From G020344215 sp039586575 (GTDB lineage: Bacteria; Gemmatimonadota; Gemmatimonadetes; Palauibacterales; KS3-K002): DNA of 61,128 nucleotides. The stretch lies in contig JBDHKD010000021.1 of NCBI GenBank assembly GCA_039586575.1, positions 1-61,128 on the forward strand. The letters run 5' to 3'. Position 1 is the stretch's first letter. The number at the start of each line of letters is the position of its first letter. The notes below the pieces were generated by a model. The model did no database searches. It was not told where the DNA came from and saw nothing but the letters and a program-made list of their open reading frames with translations. Position numbers and translations under genes: made by a program. Shown here in pieces: positions 1 through 7,240 of this stretch.

Positions 1-58
1 GGCCGGAAGAACGACCGGCGAGATCCGGCTCGCAGACATCTTTCCGCCCAAGCGTTGA
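1..58 (+). CDS. Uma2-family protein, C-terminal end only
   Basis: An open frame enters from the left edge and stops with TGA at 56-58. Its last residues read TGEIRLADIFPPKR. This closely matches the C-terminus of the complete Uma2-like protein at 23747-24298, which ends TGAIRLAAIFTPEL, so the fragment is most likely the tail of a second member of that PD-(D/E)XK-fold family. Only 18 codons are visible, so the catalytic core cannot be checked. Confidence 0.55.
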   Translation, partial: AGRTTGEIRLADIFPPKR

Positions 59-223
59 GTTGGGCTCCTCAGCGCCGCTCAGCCCACCCCGCTCGATTTG
101 TGGAGTCCAAGGCCGTGGCGGCTTCCGTACGGTGCGTGAGGAACTGGACCGTGCCCTAGGTCCTTGGGGTATTCAATGAAGACGAAGGAGTCCGCCTCCG
201 CTCCGGTCGCTCCAGGAAGTTCC

Positions 224-1030
224 ATGAGAACGCGCTCGAGTCATCTGCTGATCTCGGCCCTGGCAGCTGCCGCCGTCGTGTCTTGCGGCGACGGCTCGAC
301 GGGCCCCTCATCGACCAGCCGTCGCCTGACTCAGCGTCTCGAGACCGCGGACATCACATTCCACTTCGCCGAGGGCGACACGGTGAACGCCGAGTACCAG
401 CAGGCGTTCCACGAATGGGCCGTCCCGTACCTCGGGATCTCGATGCCGCAGAGGCTGCGGTACTACAAGTACCTCGACAATGTGCACATGCGGGAACTCA
501 CCGAACAGCCGTACGGCTCGTGGGCGGACGTCGAAGGCTACGCCGTCCATTCGGTGGAGCTCCAGCAGGGACACGAGGCCATGCACGTCTACTCGTACGT
601 GATCGGTTGGCCCTCGGACTTCTTCGCCGAGGGCATAGCGGTGGCCTTGGATGTGAACCCGTTCACGGGTCAGGAGGTCCCCTTCTTCGGCGCCCCCGCT
701 CACACTCTCTGTCGCACCTGGCTCGAGGAAGGCAGCCTCTATCCGCTGCGGGACATCGTCGCCAACGATGGGTTCTGGGGTCCGGGTAGGCGGTGGACTC
801 AAACGTACCCGCAGGCGGGGTCGTTCACGCAGTTCCTGATCGCCGAGTTCGGCCTCGAAACTCTCAAGTCGCTGTTTCGGGTCGTCGATGACTACGACTC
901 GACGGAGATCATTCTGAGTGCGTTCGAGTCGGTCTACGGCATCTCCCTCGAGGAAGCGGAGCGTCGCTGGCTCGCGTTCCTCGGGGGTTCGGCGAGGAGC
1001 CTGAGGGTCACTCCGCGCGGCCCAGGCTGA
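224..1030 (+). CDS. Putative gluzincin-like lipoprotein
   Basis: The predicted product is a 268-residue lipoprotein. I start it at ATG 224, because an AGGAAG ribosome site lies just upstream and a clean lipoprotein signal follows, ending VVSC with the lipidated Cys at 21. An upstream TTG at 164 and ATG at 176 would put a polar extension before the signal. Residues 117-121 read HEAMH, an HExxH zinc-peptidase motif. About 15 residues later FAEGIA supplies a Glu in the place of the third zinc ligand (E136), as in peptidase-MA-like gluzincins. Family membership is inferred from this pattern; the substrate is unknown. The gene stands alone, with its 3' end overlapping a reverse-strand gene remnant. 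Confidence 0.75.
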   Translation: MRTRSSHLLISALAAAAVVSCGDGSTGPSSTSRRLTQRLETADITFHFAEGDTVNAEYQQAFHEWAVPYLGISMPQRLRYYKYLDNVHMRELTEQPYGSWADVEGYAVHSVELQQGHEAMHVYSYVIGWPSDFFAEGIAVALDVNPFTGQEVPFFGAPAHTLCRTWLEEGSLYPLRDIVANDGFWGPGRRWTQTYPQAGSFTQFLIAEFGLETLKSLFRVVDDYDSTEIILSAFESVYGISLEEAERRWLAFLGGSARSLRVTPRGPG

Positions 1031-1175
1031 GCTTCTCGCCACGGGTCACCCCGAACTCGGTGACCCGGACGACGATTTCGTTCGGCTGGATCTCCACCAC
1101 CTGCATGTTCCCGATCGTGTCGCCGCGCCGCACGCGATAGCGCTTCTCGCTGGCACGTTGCTCACGGCCTCCAGC
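1008..1175 (-). pseudogene. Orphan C-terminal gene fragment
   Basis: On the minus strand a frame opens after TGA at 1176-1178 and stops with TGA at 1008-1010. It encodes a well-formed domain end containing YRVRRGDTIGNMQVVEI, NEIVVRVTEFGVTRGEKL and a final LGRAE. There is no ATG upstream and no ribosome site; only an internal GTG could start it. It begins inside the end of the TPR gene, in another frame. It looks like the decayed 3' end of a longer gene, or the lost C-terminus of the TPR protein after a frameshift. The beta-rich pattern is like the C-terminal domains of PilP/GspC-type secretion proteins, but this is a weak resemblance. Confidence 0.4.
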
Positions 1176-2364
1176 TCAGTACCGCGTCCAAGCACCGCTT
1201 TAGCACCGCCCACACCCGCTGGACACAATGACCCACCGACGTCGTGGCGACGATCACACCAAGTGCAAAGACCGCCAGCAGGCCCAGCAGCCCGACGTCA
1301 TCGGCCGCGAGTCGCCGCTCGGGCGGCGCGAAGACGTGACCCAATAGCCCCGACGCGTCGGCGATCAGCAGGCAGAGCATCGACAGCCAGAACAGGTCTT
1401 TCAGCAAGACACGGATTGACGGCGCCGCGGATCCTGCGGGCTCGGCGGGCCGCGCTGCGTCCGGACGTTCCGCCTCGACGGGCTGTGGCTCGGGCTCGTC
1501 ATCAGATTCGATCCAACGGCAGACGGCCAGGCTCTGCTTACCGCAGCCAGCACAGATCGTGACGGCGCGGCGCCCGCCCGCCTCGTCGATCGGCGGGCCG
1601 AAGGTCTCCACCTCGATCGCCTTCTCGCCACAAACGCTACAGCGATGGGGACCTGAGCTTGGCGGCTTCGGCCGCTTCACCTCCTCGGCCATCTCGCGGG
1701 CCAGGGCGACGGCGCGGCGGCAATCGGCCAGCCAGACGCGGAGCCTCGGCACTTCGTCCAAGAGCTGCGGCCGCCCCTCGACCAACTGATCGAGGTGCGC
1801 CAGCGCGCGGCCGTCGGCGGCGTTCGCCCTCGTGGCCTCGACCCAGGCGCGGGCCGCGCCCGCGAGGTCACCCTGCCCTGCCAGGCTGAGACCCAGGTTC
1901 TTGTGGGCGTTGGGGCGCGCCGGATCGATCGCTGTGGCCAATCGGCAGAGCGGCTCCGCCTCGGCGTGGCGACCGACCACGCAGAGGCAGTAGCCCAGGT
2001 TGTTGTGCGTGAAGTAGGCCGTCCACACATCGCTCGGCTCCAAGGCCAATGCCGCGCGGTAGGCGTTAATCGCCAACTCCCACTCGCTGGTGCGCTCGTA
2101 CGATTGGCCCAGGTACACGTAGAGGAGCGCTCGCACCTCGAGATTCGTCTCCCGCTCGATCAGCTCCTCGAGCTTCCGCCGCGTCAGGTCCTCGCGACCG
2201 TGCAGCCCGTAATGCTCGATCAAATAGTTCAGCGCGTCGAGCGAGCGCTGCGCCTCGAACCGCTCGAGGCAGTGCCGCTCACCTTCCTCGAAGCTCCCGG
2301 GGAAGGGCTCGTACGTCGCGCCCTTCGGTATCGAGATCGTGAAGCGAAGCTCGCGATCGCTCAT
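1162..2364 (-). CDS. TPR protein with zinc ribbon and C-terminal membrane anchor
   Basis: The product has 400 residues. I start at 2364 rather than 2379, because this ATG overlaps the stop of the upstream lipoprotein gene (ATGA) and has GAGAAG before it. The first half has tetratricopeptide-type helices (for example YVYLGQSYERTSEWELAINAY and the following units). A zinc-ribbon pair CSVCG and CAGCG follows in the middle, then a Pro/Glu/Ala-rich linker, then two hydrophobic segments near residues 320-350 and 360-382. It is probably a membrane-anchored scaffold. No enzymatic motif is visible. Translation is likely coupled to the lipoprotein gene upstream. The adjacent orphan fragment may be part of its original C-terminus. 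Confidence 0.75.
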   Translation of the reverse strand: MSDRELRFTISIPKGATYEPFPGSFEEGERHCLERFEAQRSLDALNYLIEHYGLHGREDLTRRKLEELIERETNLEVRALLYVYLGQSYERTSEWELAINAYRAALALEPSDVWTAYFTHNNLGYCLCVVGRHAEAEPLCRLATAIDPARPNAHKNLGLSLAGQGDLAGAARAWVEATRANAADGRALAHLDQLVEGRPQLLDEVPRLRVWLADCRRAVALAREMAEEVKRPKPPSSGPHRCSVCGEKAIEVETFGPPIDEAGGRRAVTICAGCGKQSLAVCRWIESDDEPEPQPVEAERPDAARPAEPAGSAAPSIRVLLKDLFWLSMLCLLIADASGLLGHVFAPPERRLAADDVGLLGLLAVFALGVIVATTSVGHCVQRVWAVLKRCLDAVLSWRP

Positions 2365-2702
2365 CTTCTCACAACCCACCAGCCGTAGGTGGAGCCGCAG
2401 GTGAAGGAGCCCGCGACTTCCTGCTCGTCCGACCGGGTCACGGGCCCGCTGAAGGGGAGCACGTCCAGGTCGAGCGTCGCCGCCGTCGCCACCGGTTCCT
2501 GCCAGTAGAGCGTGTCGCCGGCGACGATCACGGTGATCGGGATGACCTCGCCGAGCGTGCCGCGGGCCGAGCAGTAGTTCCCCTTCTCGCTATCGACGGC
2601 GAGCGCCTCGTAGGCATAGCCGCTCGTCTCCGGCGCCACGGGGCCGGATCCGCCGCAGGCCGCCGCCATGAGCGCCGCCAGAATGACCCACTTCTTCGAC
2701 AT
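2361..2702 (-). CDS. Small lipoprotein with Tyr-Gly-Trp tail
   Basis: A 113-residue secreted lipoprotein. The start at 2702 follows a GAGG-type ribosome site, and the signal sequence ends in the lipobox AAAC. The mature part has two cysteines, probably a disulfide, and ends STYGWWVVRR. The neighbouring lipoprotein at 2894-3700 ends TTYGHWLVRDP, so both share a C-terminal TYGxWxVR pattern. Its stop overlaps the start of the TPR gene. Function is unknown. Confidence 0.7.
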   Translation of the reverse strand: MSKKWVILAALMAAACGGSGPVAPETSGYAYEALAVDSEKGNYCSARGTLGEVIPITVIVAGDTLYWQEPVATAATLDLDVLPFSGPVTRSDEQEVAGSFTCGSTYGWWVVRR

Positions 2703-2799
2703 CGTCGGTCCTCTTACTTGACGGACTGGTCGGGAGTCGGTCGGCGAATGGAAGGTATCGACGCCCTCTGACACTCGAGCGTCAGGTTTGACTGCGCGA

Positions 2800-2870
2800 C
2801 CTCGCTCCGGTCAACCGGCGTCGGTGGGTTCAGTGGGTGAGGGTGGTCAGTGGGTCAGTGCTTCAGTCGT
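2800..2870. repeat. Truncated REP-like element end plus short tandem repeats
   Basis: Positions 2800-2820 match, with one substitution and one deleted base, the reverse complement of the right end of the palindromic element at 31396-31540 (shared core CCTCGCTCCGGTC). Behind it, at about 2830-2870, lies a low-complexity run with repeated TCAGTG or CAGTGGGT units. The piece sits between two minus-strand lipoprotein genes. I read it as a degraded copy of the same element family. Confidence 0.4.
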
Positions 2871-2893
2871 GAGCGCCGACGACGCGTTACCGA

Positions 2894-3700
2894 CTACGGG
2901 TCTCGAACCAGCCAATGACCGTACGTCGTCTCCGAGGCCGACGTGTTCGAGAAGTAAGCCGCGGCCGTGGATTGATCGACGTCAGCCTGCAGGACAGCGA
3001 TCTGCCGGCTCGAAAGCATCACCTCCGCGGTGAAACCAGCACCGATCCTGTACAGGTGCCCACATGTCGGGGGACCGCAGAGAAGCGTTTCGCCCACCTT
3101 GTCGATCAGCGCGTTGACCGGCGTCCAGTTCTCGGAGCTGAAAAGACTGGCAGGCACGCCCTGGATGTCGGCGTCCTCGAATAGAGCCGTGATCTCGGCC
3201 TCGGTGGCATAGCGATAGTCAGAGTATTGGCCTCCCGGCTCCAGCTCCAACACCATGTCGTCGTACGTCATCCCCAGACCCGTCGTTATGTCCAGAAACT
3301 CCAGACCCGACGGGCGGTGGCAGGTGTGTGTCGCATCCACGGTTCCGTCGCAGAGCCCCACCGTTACCCTCGGCACGACCTCCACCGTACACGTGTCGGC
3401 TACCGCGTTCGACGTGGCGATGACCAGCGTGATACCCTCTGCTACGCCCGTCACCCAGCCGTCCAGGACGGTGGCATACTGCGGGTGCGTGCTCGTCCAC
3501 TCGACCGTGGCGCCCGGAACCGTTCTGCCCGTGAAGTCGTAGGCGGTCACCGTCAGCTCTACCGTGCCGTCCACCCATATCGTCTCGGAGTTCGGTGAGA
3601 CCGTCACGGCGACGACCTCGGAGGGGCCGCTCGCGTCATCTCCACAGGCCACCATCAGGGAGACGCAACAGACGGCGAGACAAGCGGACCGCGATCTCAT
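2894..3700 (-). CDS. Ig-like (Big_2-type) lipoprotein
   Basis: The product has 268 residues when started at 3700, where a typical lipoprotein signal begins; a longer reading from 3802 would put a polar stretch in front. The lipobox is MVAC. Residues about 25-110 carry a bacterial Ig-like domain with the usual pattern VAVTVSPNSETIWVDGT and VTGVAEGITLVIAT. The C-terminal half is unrecognised, has several cysteines (CDGTVDATHTC and CGPPTC) and ends TTYGHWLVRDP, like its neighbour at 2361-2702. It is probably an outer-membrane-attached surface protein. Confidence 0.75.
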   Translation of the reverse strand: MRSRSACLAVCCVSLMVACGDDASGPSEVVAVTVSPNSETIWVDGTVELTVTAYDFTGRTVPGATVEWTSTHPQYATVLDGWVTGVAEGITLVIATSNAVADTCTVEVVPRVTVGLCDGTVDATHTCHRPSGLEFLDITTGLGMTYDDMVLELEPGGQYSDYRYATEAEITALFEDADIQGVPASLFSSENWTPVNALIDKVGETLLCGPPTCGHLYRIGAGFTAEVMLSSRQIAVLQADVDQSTAAAYFSNTSASETTYGHWLVRDP

Positions 3701-3893
3701 AGCAGTCCTCCGGAAAATCGAGTGCGAGATAGGATCGGCGTCGCTTCGAGGATCGGCTGTGCGGGGCTGGGTCAAGATAGGTGCTCGAACGCGCCGGGGC
3801 AATTTCGGTATGCAACACGCGGTGTGCAGTAGACAGCGACGGAGTGCACGGGGGTGTCGGCGCGCCTGCGGGACCGGTAAAAGCGGTCATTGA

Positions 3894-3920
3894 CAAATCC
3901 TCACCTCTAGGTGAGATTTG
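3894..3920. promoter_or_regulatory. Hairpin/dyad between divergent genes
   Basis: CAAATCCTCACCT at 3894-3906 faces AGGTGAGATTTG at 3909-3920. This is an inverted repeat with one bulged base and a two-base centre. It lies in the intergenic region between the divergent genes starting at 3700 (minus) and 4036 (plus), so an operator shared by both is possible. No T-tract follows, which argues against a simple terminator. Confidence 0.35.
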
Positions 3921-4035
3921 CAGGTATTCCAGGAGAGCGCCGCCCGGCACAGGCGGCCTCGTTTGACCCGGTTCCTCAGTGCGGTTGGCGCCGGGTCTGG
4001 TTTTTTGGCGTGCAGCCCCAACCGGGAGGTATCCA

Positions 4036-4572
4036 ATGCGACGCGCCTTTCTCACTGCTGTAGCATCACTCCTCATCATCCCGAGCATCGGGAGCGCCCA
4101 GGACAAGGCGGCCAAGATCGCCAACGCGACCAGCGCCGCGCCCATGTCCATCAGCGCGAACGCTACCGTAATGGACTGGGACAACACGGTTCTGCGCGAG
4201 GGGACGAACGGCTGGACGTGCCTACCTGACATGCCGGTCTCGTCGGGCAACGACCCCATGTGTCTCGACGAGCCGTGGGTGAACTGGGTACACGCTTTCA
4301 TGACCAAGACGGAGCCGAACTTCAGTAAGATCGGCTTCGGCTATATGCTCACCGGCGACTCGCCCGCCAGTAACACCGACCCGTTCGCCGAGGGGCCGAC
4401 GCCCGACAACGAGTGGATCAGCGAGGGCGGCCCGCACGTCATGATGGTGGTGCCGGATCCGGCTATGCTGGACGGCCTGTCGACCGACCCCGCTGACGGC
4501 GGCCCGTGGGTCATGTGGCGTGACACTCCCTACGTGCACGTCATGATCCCGCTGCCAGCGTCCGGGATGTAG
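4036..4572 (+). CDS. Conserved secreted protein of unknown function
   Basis: The product has 178 residues. ATG 4036 follows a good GGGAGG site, and the protein starts with a cleavable signal ending IGSAQ. The mature part has the recognisable motifs LREGTNGWTCLPD, GPHVMMVVPDP and MWRDTPYVHVMIP. From memory these belong to a widespread family of small periplasmic proteins annotated as hypothetical. Two cysteines could form a disulfide. No catalytic motif is seen. It is monocistronic, with a hairpin just downstream. Confidence 0.75.
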   Translation: MRRAFLTAVASLLIIPSIGSAQDKAAKIANATSAAPMSISANATVMDWDNTVLREGTNGWTCLPDMPVSSGNDPMCLDEPWVNWVHAFMTKTEPNFSKIGFGYMLTGDSPASNTDPFAEGPTPDNEWISEGGPHVMMVVPDPAMLDGLSTDPADGGPWVMWRDTPYVHVMIPLPASGM

Positions 4573-4602
4573 ACCCACCGAGTAGAGGCCACGAAATCAG
4601 CG

Positions 4603-4633
4603 CGCGCCGGTGCCGCCCCACGGCATCGGCGCG
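4603..4633 (+). terminator. GC-rich hairpin after the secreted protein gene
   Basis: CGCGCCGGTGCCG at 4603-4615 pairs with CGGCATCGGCGCG at 4621-4633 (one G-T pair) across a five-base loop, 30 bases after the stop at 4572. There is no T-tract, so it is a stem-type pause or terminator candidate only. Confidence 0.45.
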
Positions 4634-4697
4634 TCGGCTTACCGCTCCGCCGCAGCACGATCTCGTACGAAACCCGCCAAGACCCTAGTTTGAACCC

Positions 4698-5525
4698 ATG
4701 ACACTGGACGAGATCTTCTTCCGTCCGCTCCGCACGCAGGAGGACTACGCGAAATGCGTGGCGCTCCAAGAGGAGACCTGGGGCGAAGGGTTCGGCGAGC
4801 GCGTGCCACCGTCGATCCTCCTGGCGACCCAGCAGGTGGGCGGCGTGGCGGCCGGTGCCTTCGACGCCGAGAACCGCCTGCTGGGCTTCGTCTTCGGGCT
4901 CTCGGGCGTCCGCCACGGCCGGCCCGCCCACTGGTCGGACATGCTCGCCGTCACCGAAAACGCCCGCGGTCACGGGCTGGGGATCCAACTGAAGGCCTAC
5001 CAGCGGGAGCTCCTACTAAAGAACGGGATCGAGGTCGCCTACTGGAGCTACGACCCGCTGGAAGCACGGAACGCCCACATCAACATCAACCGGCTGGGCG
5101 CCCTGCCCTACGAGTACGTGCCCGACATGTACGGCGCAGGGACGCTGAGCACGTTGCACGCCGGGCTCACGACCGACCGGTTCGTCGTCGAGTGGGAGCT
5201 CAGTGACCCGCGCATCGCCGACCTCCTGGCGGCGGAGGGCGGCGTCGAGGACGCGATCTTTACCGAGGCGCCCGTGGTGAATACCGAGGTCACAGGCGGT
5301 GAGCCCGTGCCCCGCGAGCTCGAGCTGCCGGAGGGAGATGAGGTAAAGGTCGAGGTGCCGTGGGATTTGCAGAGCCTCAAGCGGACGTCGATCGATACGG
5401 CGCGCGCCTGGCGCGCCACGACGCGGCGCGCCTTTCTCCACTACCTGGAGCGCGAATACCAGGTGACGGGCTTCCGGCGCGACCGGGACGCCGGCCGCTG
5501 CTTCTACATCCTAACCGGCCGGTAA
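4698..5525 (+). CDS. GNAT-superfamily acyltransferase (COG3375-like)
   Basis: A 275-residue predicted N-acyltransferase. The acyl-CoA binding motif reads ENARGHGLGIQLK near residue 100, and a typical GNAT fold precedes it. The long form and overall pattern (VFGLSGV, WSYDPLEARNAHININRLGA) match the COG3375 group. The next gene, a MenC-type enolase-superfamily enzyme, starts six bases after its stop, so the two are surely co-transcribed. In NSAR pathways a GNAT enzyme N-succinylates D-amino acids before racemisation. That role here is inferred from the pairing. Confidence 0.85.
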   Translation: MTLDEIFFRPLRTQEDYAKCVALQEETWGEGFGERVPPSILLATQQVGGVAAGAFDAENRLLGFVFGLSGVRHGRPAHWSDMLAVTENARGHGLGIQLKAYQRELLLKNGIEVAYWSYDPLEARNAHININRLGALPYEYVPDMYGAGTLSTLHAGLTTDRFVVEWELSDPRIADLLAAEGGVEDAIFTEAPVVNTEVTGGEPVPRELELPEGDEVKVEVPWDLQSLKRTSIDTARAWRATTRRAFLHYLEREYQVTGFRRDRDAGRCFYILTGR

Positions 5526-5530
5526 GCGAC

Positions 5531-6664
5531 ATGTCGGAACCATTCCGCATCCGCCGGATCACACTACGCGAGATTCGCCTGCCGCTCAGAGAGACGTTCC
5601 GCATCTCGTCCGGCTCGACCGAGACCCGGCGGATCTGTCTCCTCAAGCTGACCGACGCGGACGGCATCAGCGCCTGGGCCGAGTGCACCGCCGGCGAGCT
5701 GCCCAACTACTCGCCGGAGACGATCGACACCGCCTGGCTCGCCATCGCGGAGTGGCTGGCACCCCGCCTGCTGGACCGCGAGCTCAGAACGCCCGAGGAG
5801 GTCCACGCCGTGCTCGAGCGCGATCTGCGCGGCCACAACATGGCGAAAGCGGCGGTCGAGATGGGCGCCTGGGCCCTGAATGCCGAGCGGCGGGCCGTCA
5901 GCCTGACCGCTGTCTTGGGCGGCACGCGGGCGAAGATCGCCACCGGCATCTCGCTCGGGATCCAGGAGAGCCCGGAAGCGCTCGCCCGCGCGGCCCGCGA
6001 CGCCGCCGCCCAGGGCTACCGAAGGATCAAATGCAAGATCGCGCCCGGCGCCGACCTCGAATACGTCGCCAGCGCCCGAAAGGCGCTGGGCCCCGGCTTC
6101 CCACTCATGGCCGACGCGAACGCCGCCTACACGCTGGAGGACGCCGCGCAGCTGGCCAAGCTCGACCAGCATGAGCTCCTGATGATCGAGCAGCCGCTGG
6201 CGAGCGATGACCTGGTCCGACACGCCGAGCTGCAGAGGCGGATGAAGACTCCCATCTGCCTGGACGAATCGATCACCGGCGTCGCCAAGGCGGAGGACAT
6301 GCTGAGCCTGGGCGCCGGGAAGATCATCAACATCAAAGCGGGCCGGGTGGGCGGCCTGGCCCAGGCGAAGGCGATCCACGACCTCTGCAAAGCCCAGGGC
6401 ATGCCCGTCTGGTGCGGCGGCATGCTGGAGACCGGCATCGGCCGCGCCTACAACGTCGCGCTCGCCGCGCTGGCCGGCTTCACCATCCCGGGCGATGTGA
6501 GCCCCAGCGCGCGCTACTGGGAGCGCGACATCGTCACGCCCGAGTGGACGATGGAGGACGGGATGGTCGCGGTACCCTATAGCCGGCCGGGCCTGGGGAT
6601 CGCGGTGGACTGTGACCGGGTGGATGACCTCACGGTCCGCAAGCAGACGCTCTGCCACGACTGA
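5531..6664 (+). CDS. menC: o-Succinylbenzoate synthase / N-succinylamino acid racemase (MenC, enolase superfamily)
   Basis: A 377-residue enolase-superfamily enzyme. I start at ATG 5531, just after the GNAT gene stop; a longer in-frame extension from 5360 lies inside that gene. The catalytic KxK motif is IKCK, metal ligands are in MADAN, MIEQP and LDESI, and the second-side lysine is in NIKAGRVGG. The C-terminus has GGMLETGIGRAYN. All are typical of the NSAR/OSBS subgroup. OSBS acts in menaquinone synthesis; NSAR racemises N-succinyl amino acids. Sequence alone cannot separate the two. The paired GNAT gene favours NSAR or a bifunctional enzyme; the cytochrome b and UbiA genes in the window fit a quinone-using organism. 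Confidence 0.85.
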   Translation: MSEPFRIRRITLREIRLPLRETFRISSGSTETRRICLLKLTDADGISAWAECTAGELPNYSPETIDTAWLAIAEWLAPRLLDRELRTPEEVHAVLERDLRGHNMAKAAVEMGAWALNAERRAVSLTAVLGGTRAKIATGISLGIQESPEALARAARDAAAQGYRRIKCKIAPGADLEYVASARKALGPGFPLMADANAAYTLEDAAQLAKLDQHELLMIEQPLASDDLVRHAELQRRMKTPICLDESITGVAKAEDMLSLGAGKIINIKAGRVGGLAQAKAIHDLCKAQGMPVWCGGMLETGIGRAYNVALAALAGFTIPGDVSPSARYWERDIVTPEWTMEDGMVAVPYSRPGLGIAVDCDRVDDLTVRKQTLCHD

Positions 6665-6670
6665 CGCGCC

Positions 6671-6686
6671 GAGCGGGGTTGGCGTC
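6671..6686 (+). repeat. REP-like core fragment after menC
   Basis: GAGCGGGGTTGGCGTC resembles the core GAGCGGAGTTGGTGTT of the palindromic element at 31396-31540, and lies seven bases after the menC stop. The element is not bounded by long arms here, so it is a weak or decayed copy. Confidence 0.3.
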
Positions 6687-6768
6687 GGGGCCGGGGGCGC
6701 ACATCTTACGCACGATAGAAAGCCCCGAGGGACGCCCCACTCGCCAAGGGGCGGCGCACCGGGACTGC

Positions 6769-6835
6769 GGTTGTCAAAGTGTTGTCTAATATATTTTGGA
6801 TAATAGCTTGACAACCAGGCCCCGTACGCTATCCT
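6769..6835 (+). promoter_or_regulatory. Sigma-70-type promoter overlapped by a 9-bp inverted repeat
   Basis: TTGACA at 6808-6813 and TATCCT at 6830-6835, spaced 16 bases, lie about 70 bases before the small membrane gene at 6902. The -35 box is part of TTGACAACC (6808-6816), the exact inverse of GGTTGTCAA at 6769-6777. The 30 bases between the arms are AT-rich (TAATATATTTTGGATAATA), and GTTGTC occurs again at 6781. Such an arrangement suits repressor binding by looping or by a dimer pair. Confidence 0.55.
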
Positions 6836-6901
6836 TACCAGTTTAGTGTCAGGGCGCCCGCGCTCTGGCAGGTACCAGACTTCACCGAAAGGTCGCGTTC
6901 G

Positions 6902-7090
6902 ATGTCGAGACTAGCGAAGGCCAAGCTGCTGTTCGCGGCGGCGGCGTTCACATCCTTTGTGTTGTCGGTGTACCTATGGTTCAGCGGGCAGCGTGAGGAG
7001 GGGCTGTTCGTGGGGCTCTGGGTGCCGTCGATCTTATCATTGGGCGCTATGCTGCTGGCGGGTTGGAGGACCGGAGCGGAGCATGTCTGA
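6902..7090 (+). CDS. Small two-helix membrane protein
   Basis: A 62-residue protein with two hydrophobic segments (about residues 8-26 and 36-53) separated by a charged GQREEG turn. The gene starts about 66 bases after a convincing promoter. Its stop codon overlaps by eight bases the start of a second tiny membrane protein gene, so the pair is translationally coupled. No family is recognised. Confidence 0.65.
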   Translation: MSRLAKAKLLFAAAAFTSFVLSVYLWFSGQREEGLFVGLWVPSILSLGAMLLAGWRTGAEHV

Positions 7091-7214
7091 GCTGGCGGTG
7101 TTCCTGTTCGGCTGCTTCGTGACATCGTTGTGCCTGGCGGCGATGGCGCTGCTGTTGTGGGGGGCGTATCGAGATGGCGCGGCGGACGAGAGGCGACGGA
7201 AGGGACCGCAGTGA
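7083..7214 (+). CDS. 43-residue single-pass membrane protein
   Basis: ATG 7083 lies inside the last codons of the preceding gene. The product has one hydrophobic helix (LAVFLFGCFVTSLCLAAMAL) followed by a charged tail ending DERRRKGPQ. Size and coupling suggest a membrane partner of the 62-residue protein. Function is unknown. Confidence 0.55.
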   Translation: MSELAVFLFGCFVTSLCLAAMALLLWGAYRDGAADERRRKGPQ

Positions 7215-7240
7215 GGGGAGCGACGAGTCGAGGGTGGTGA

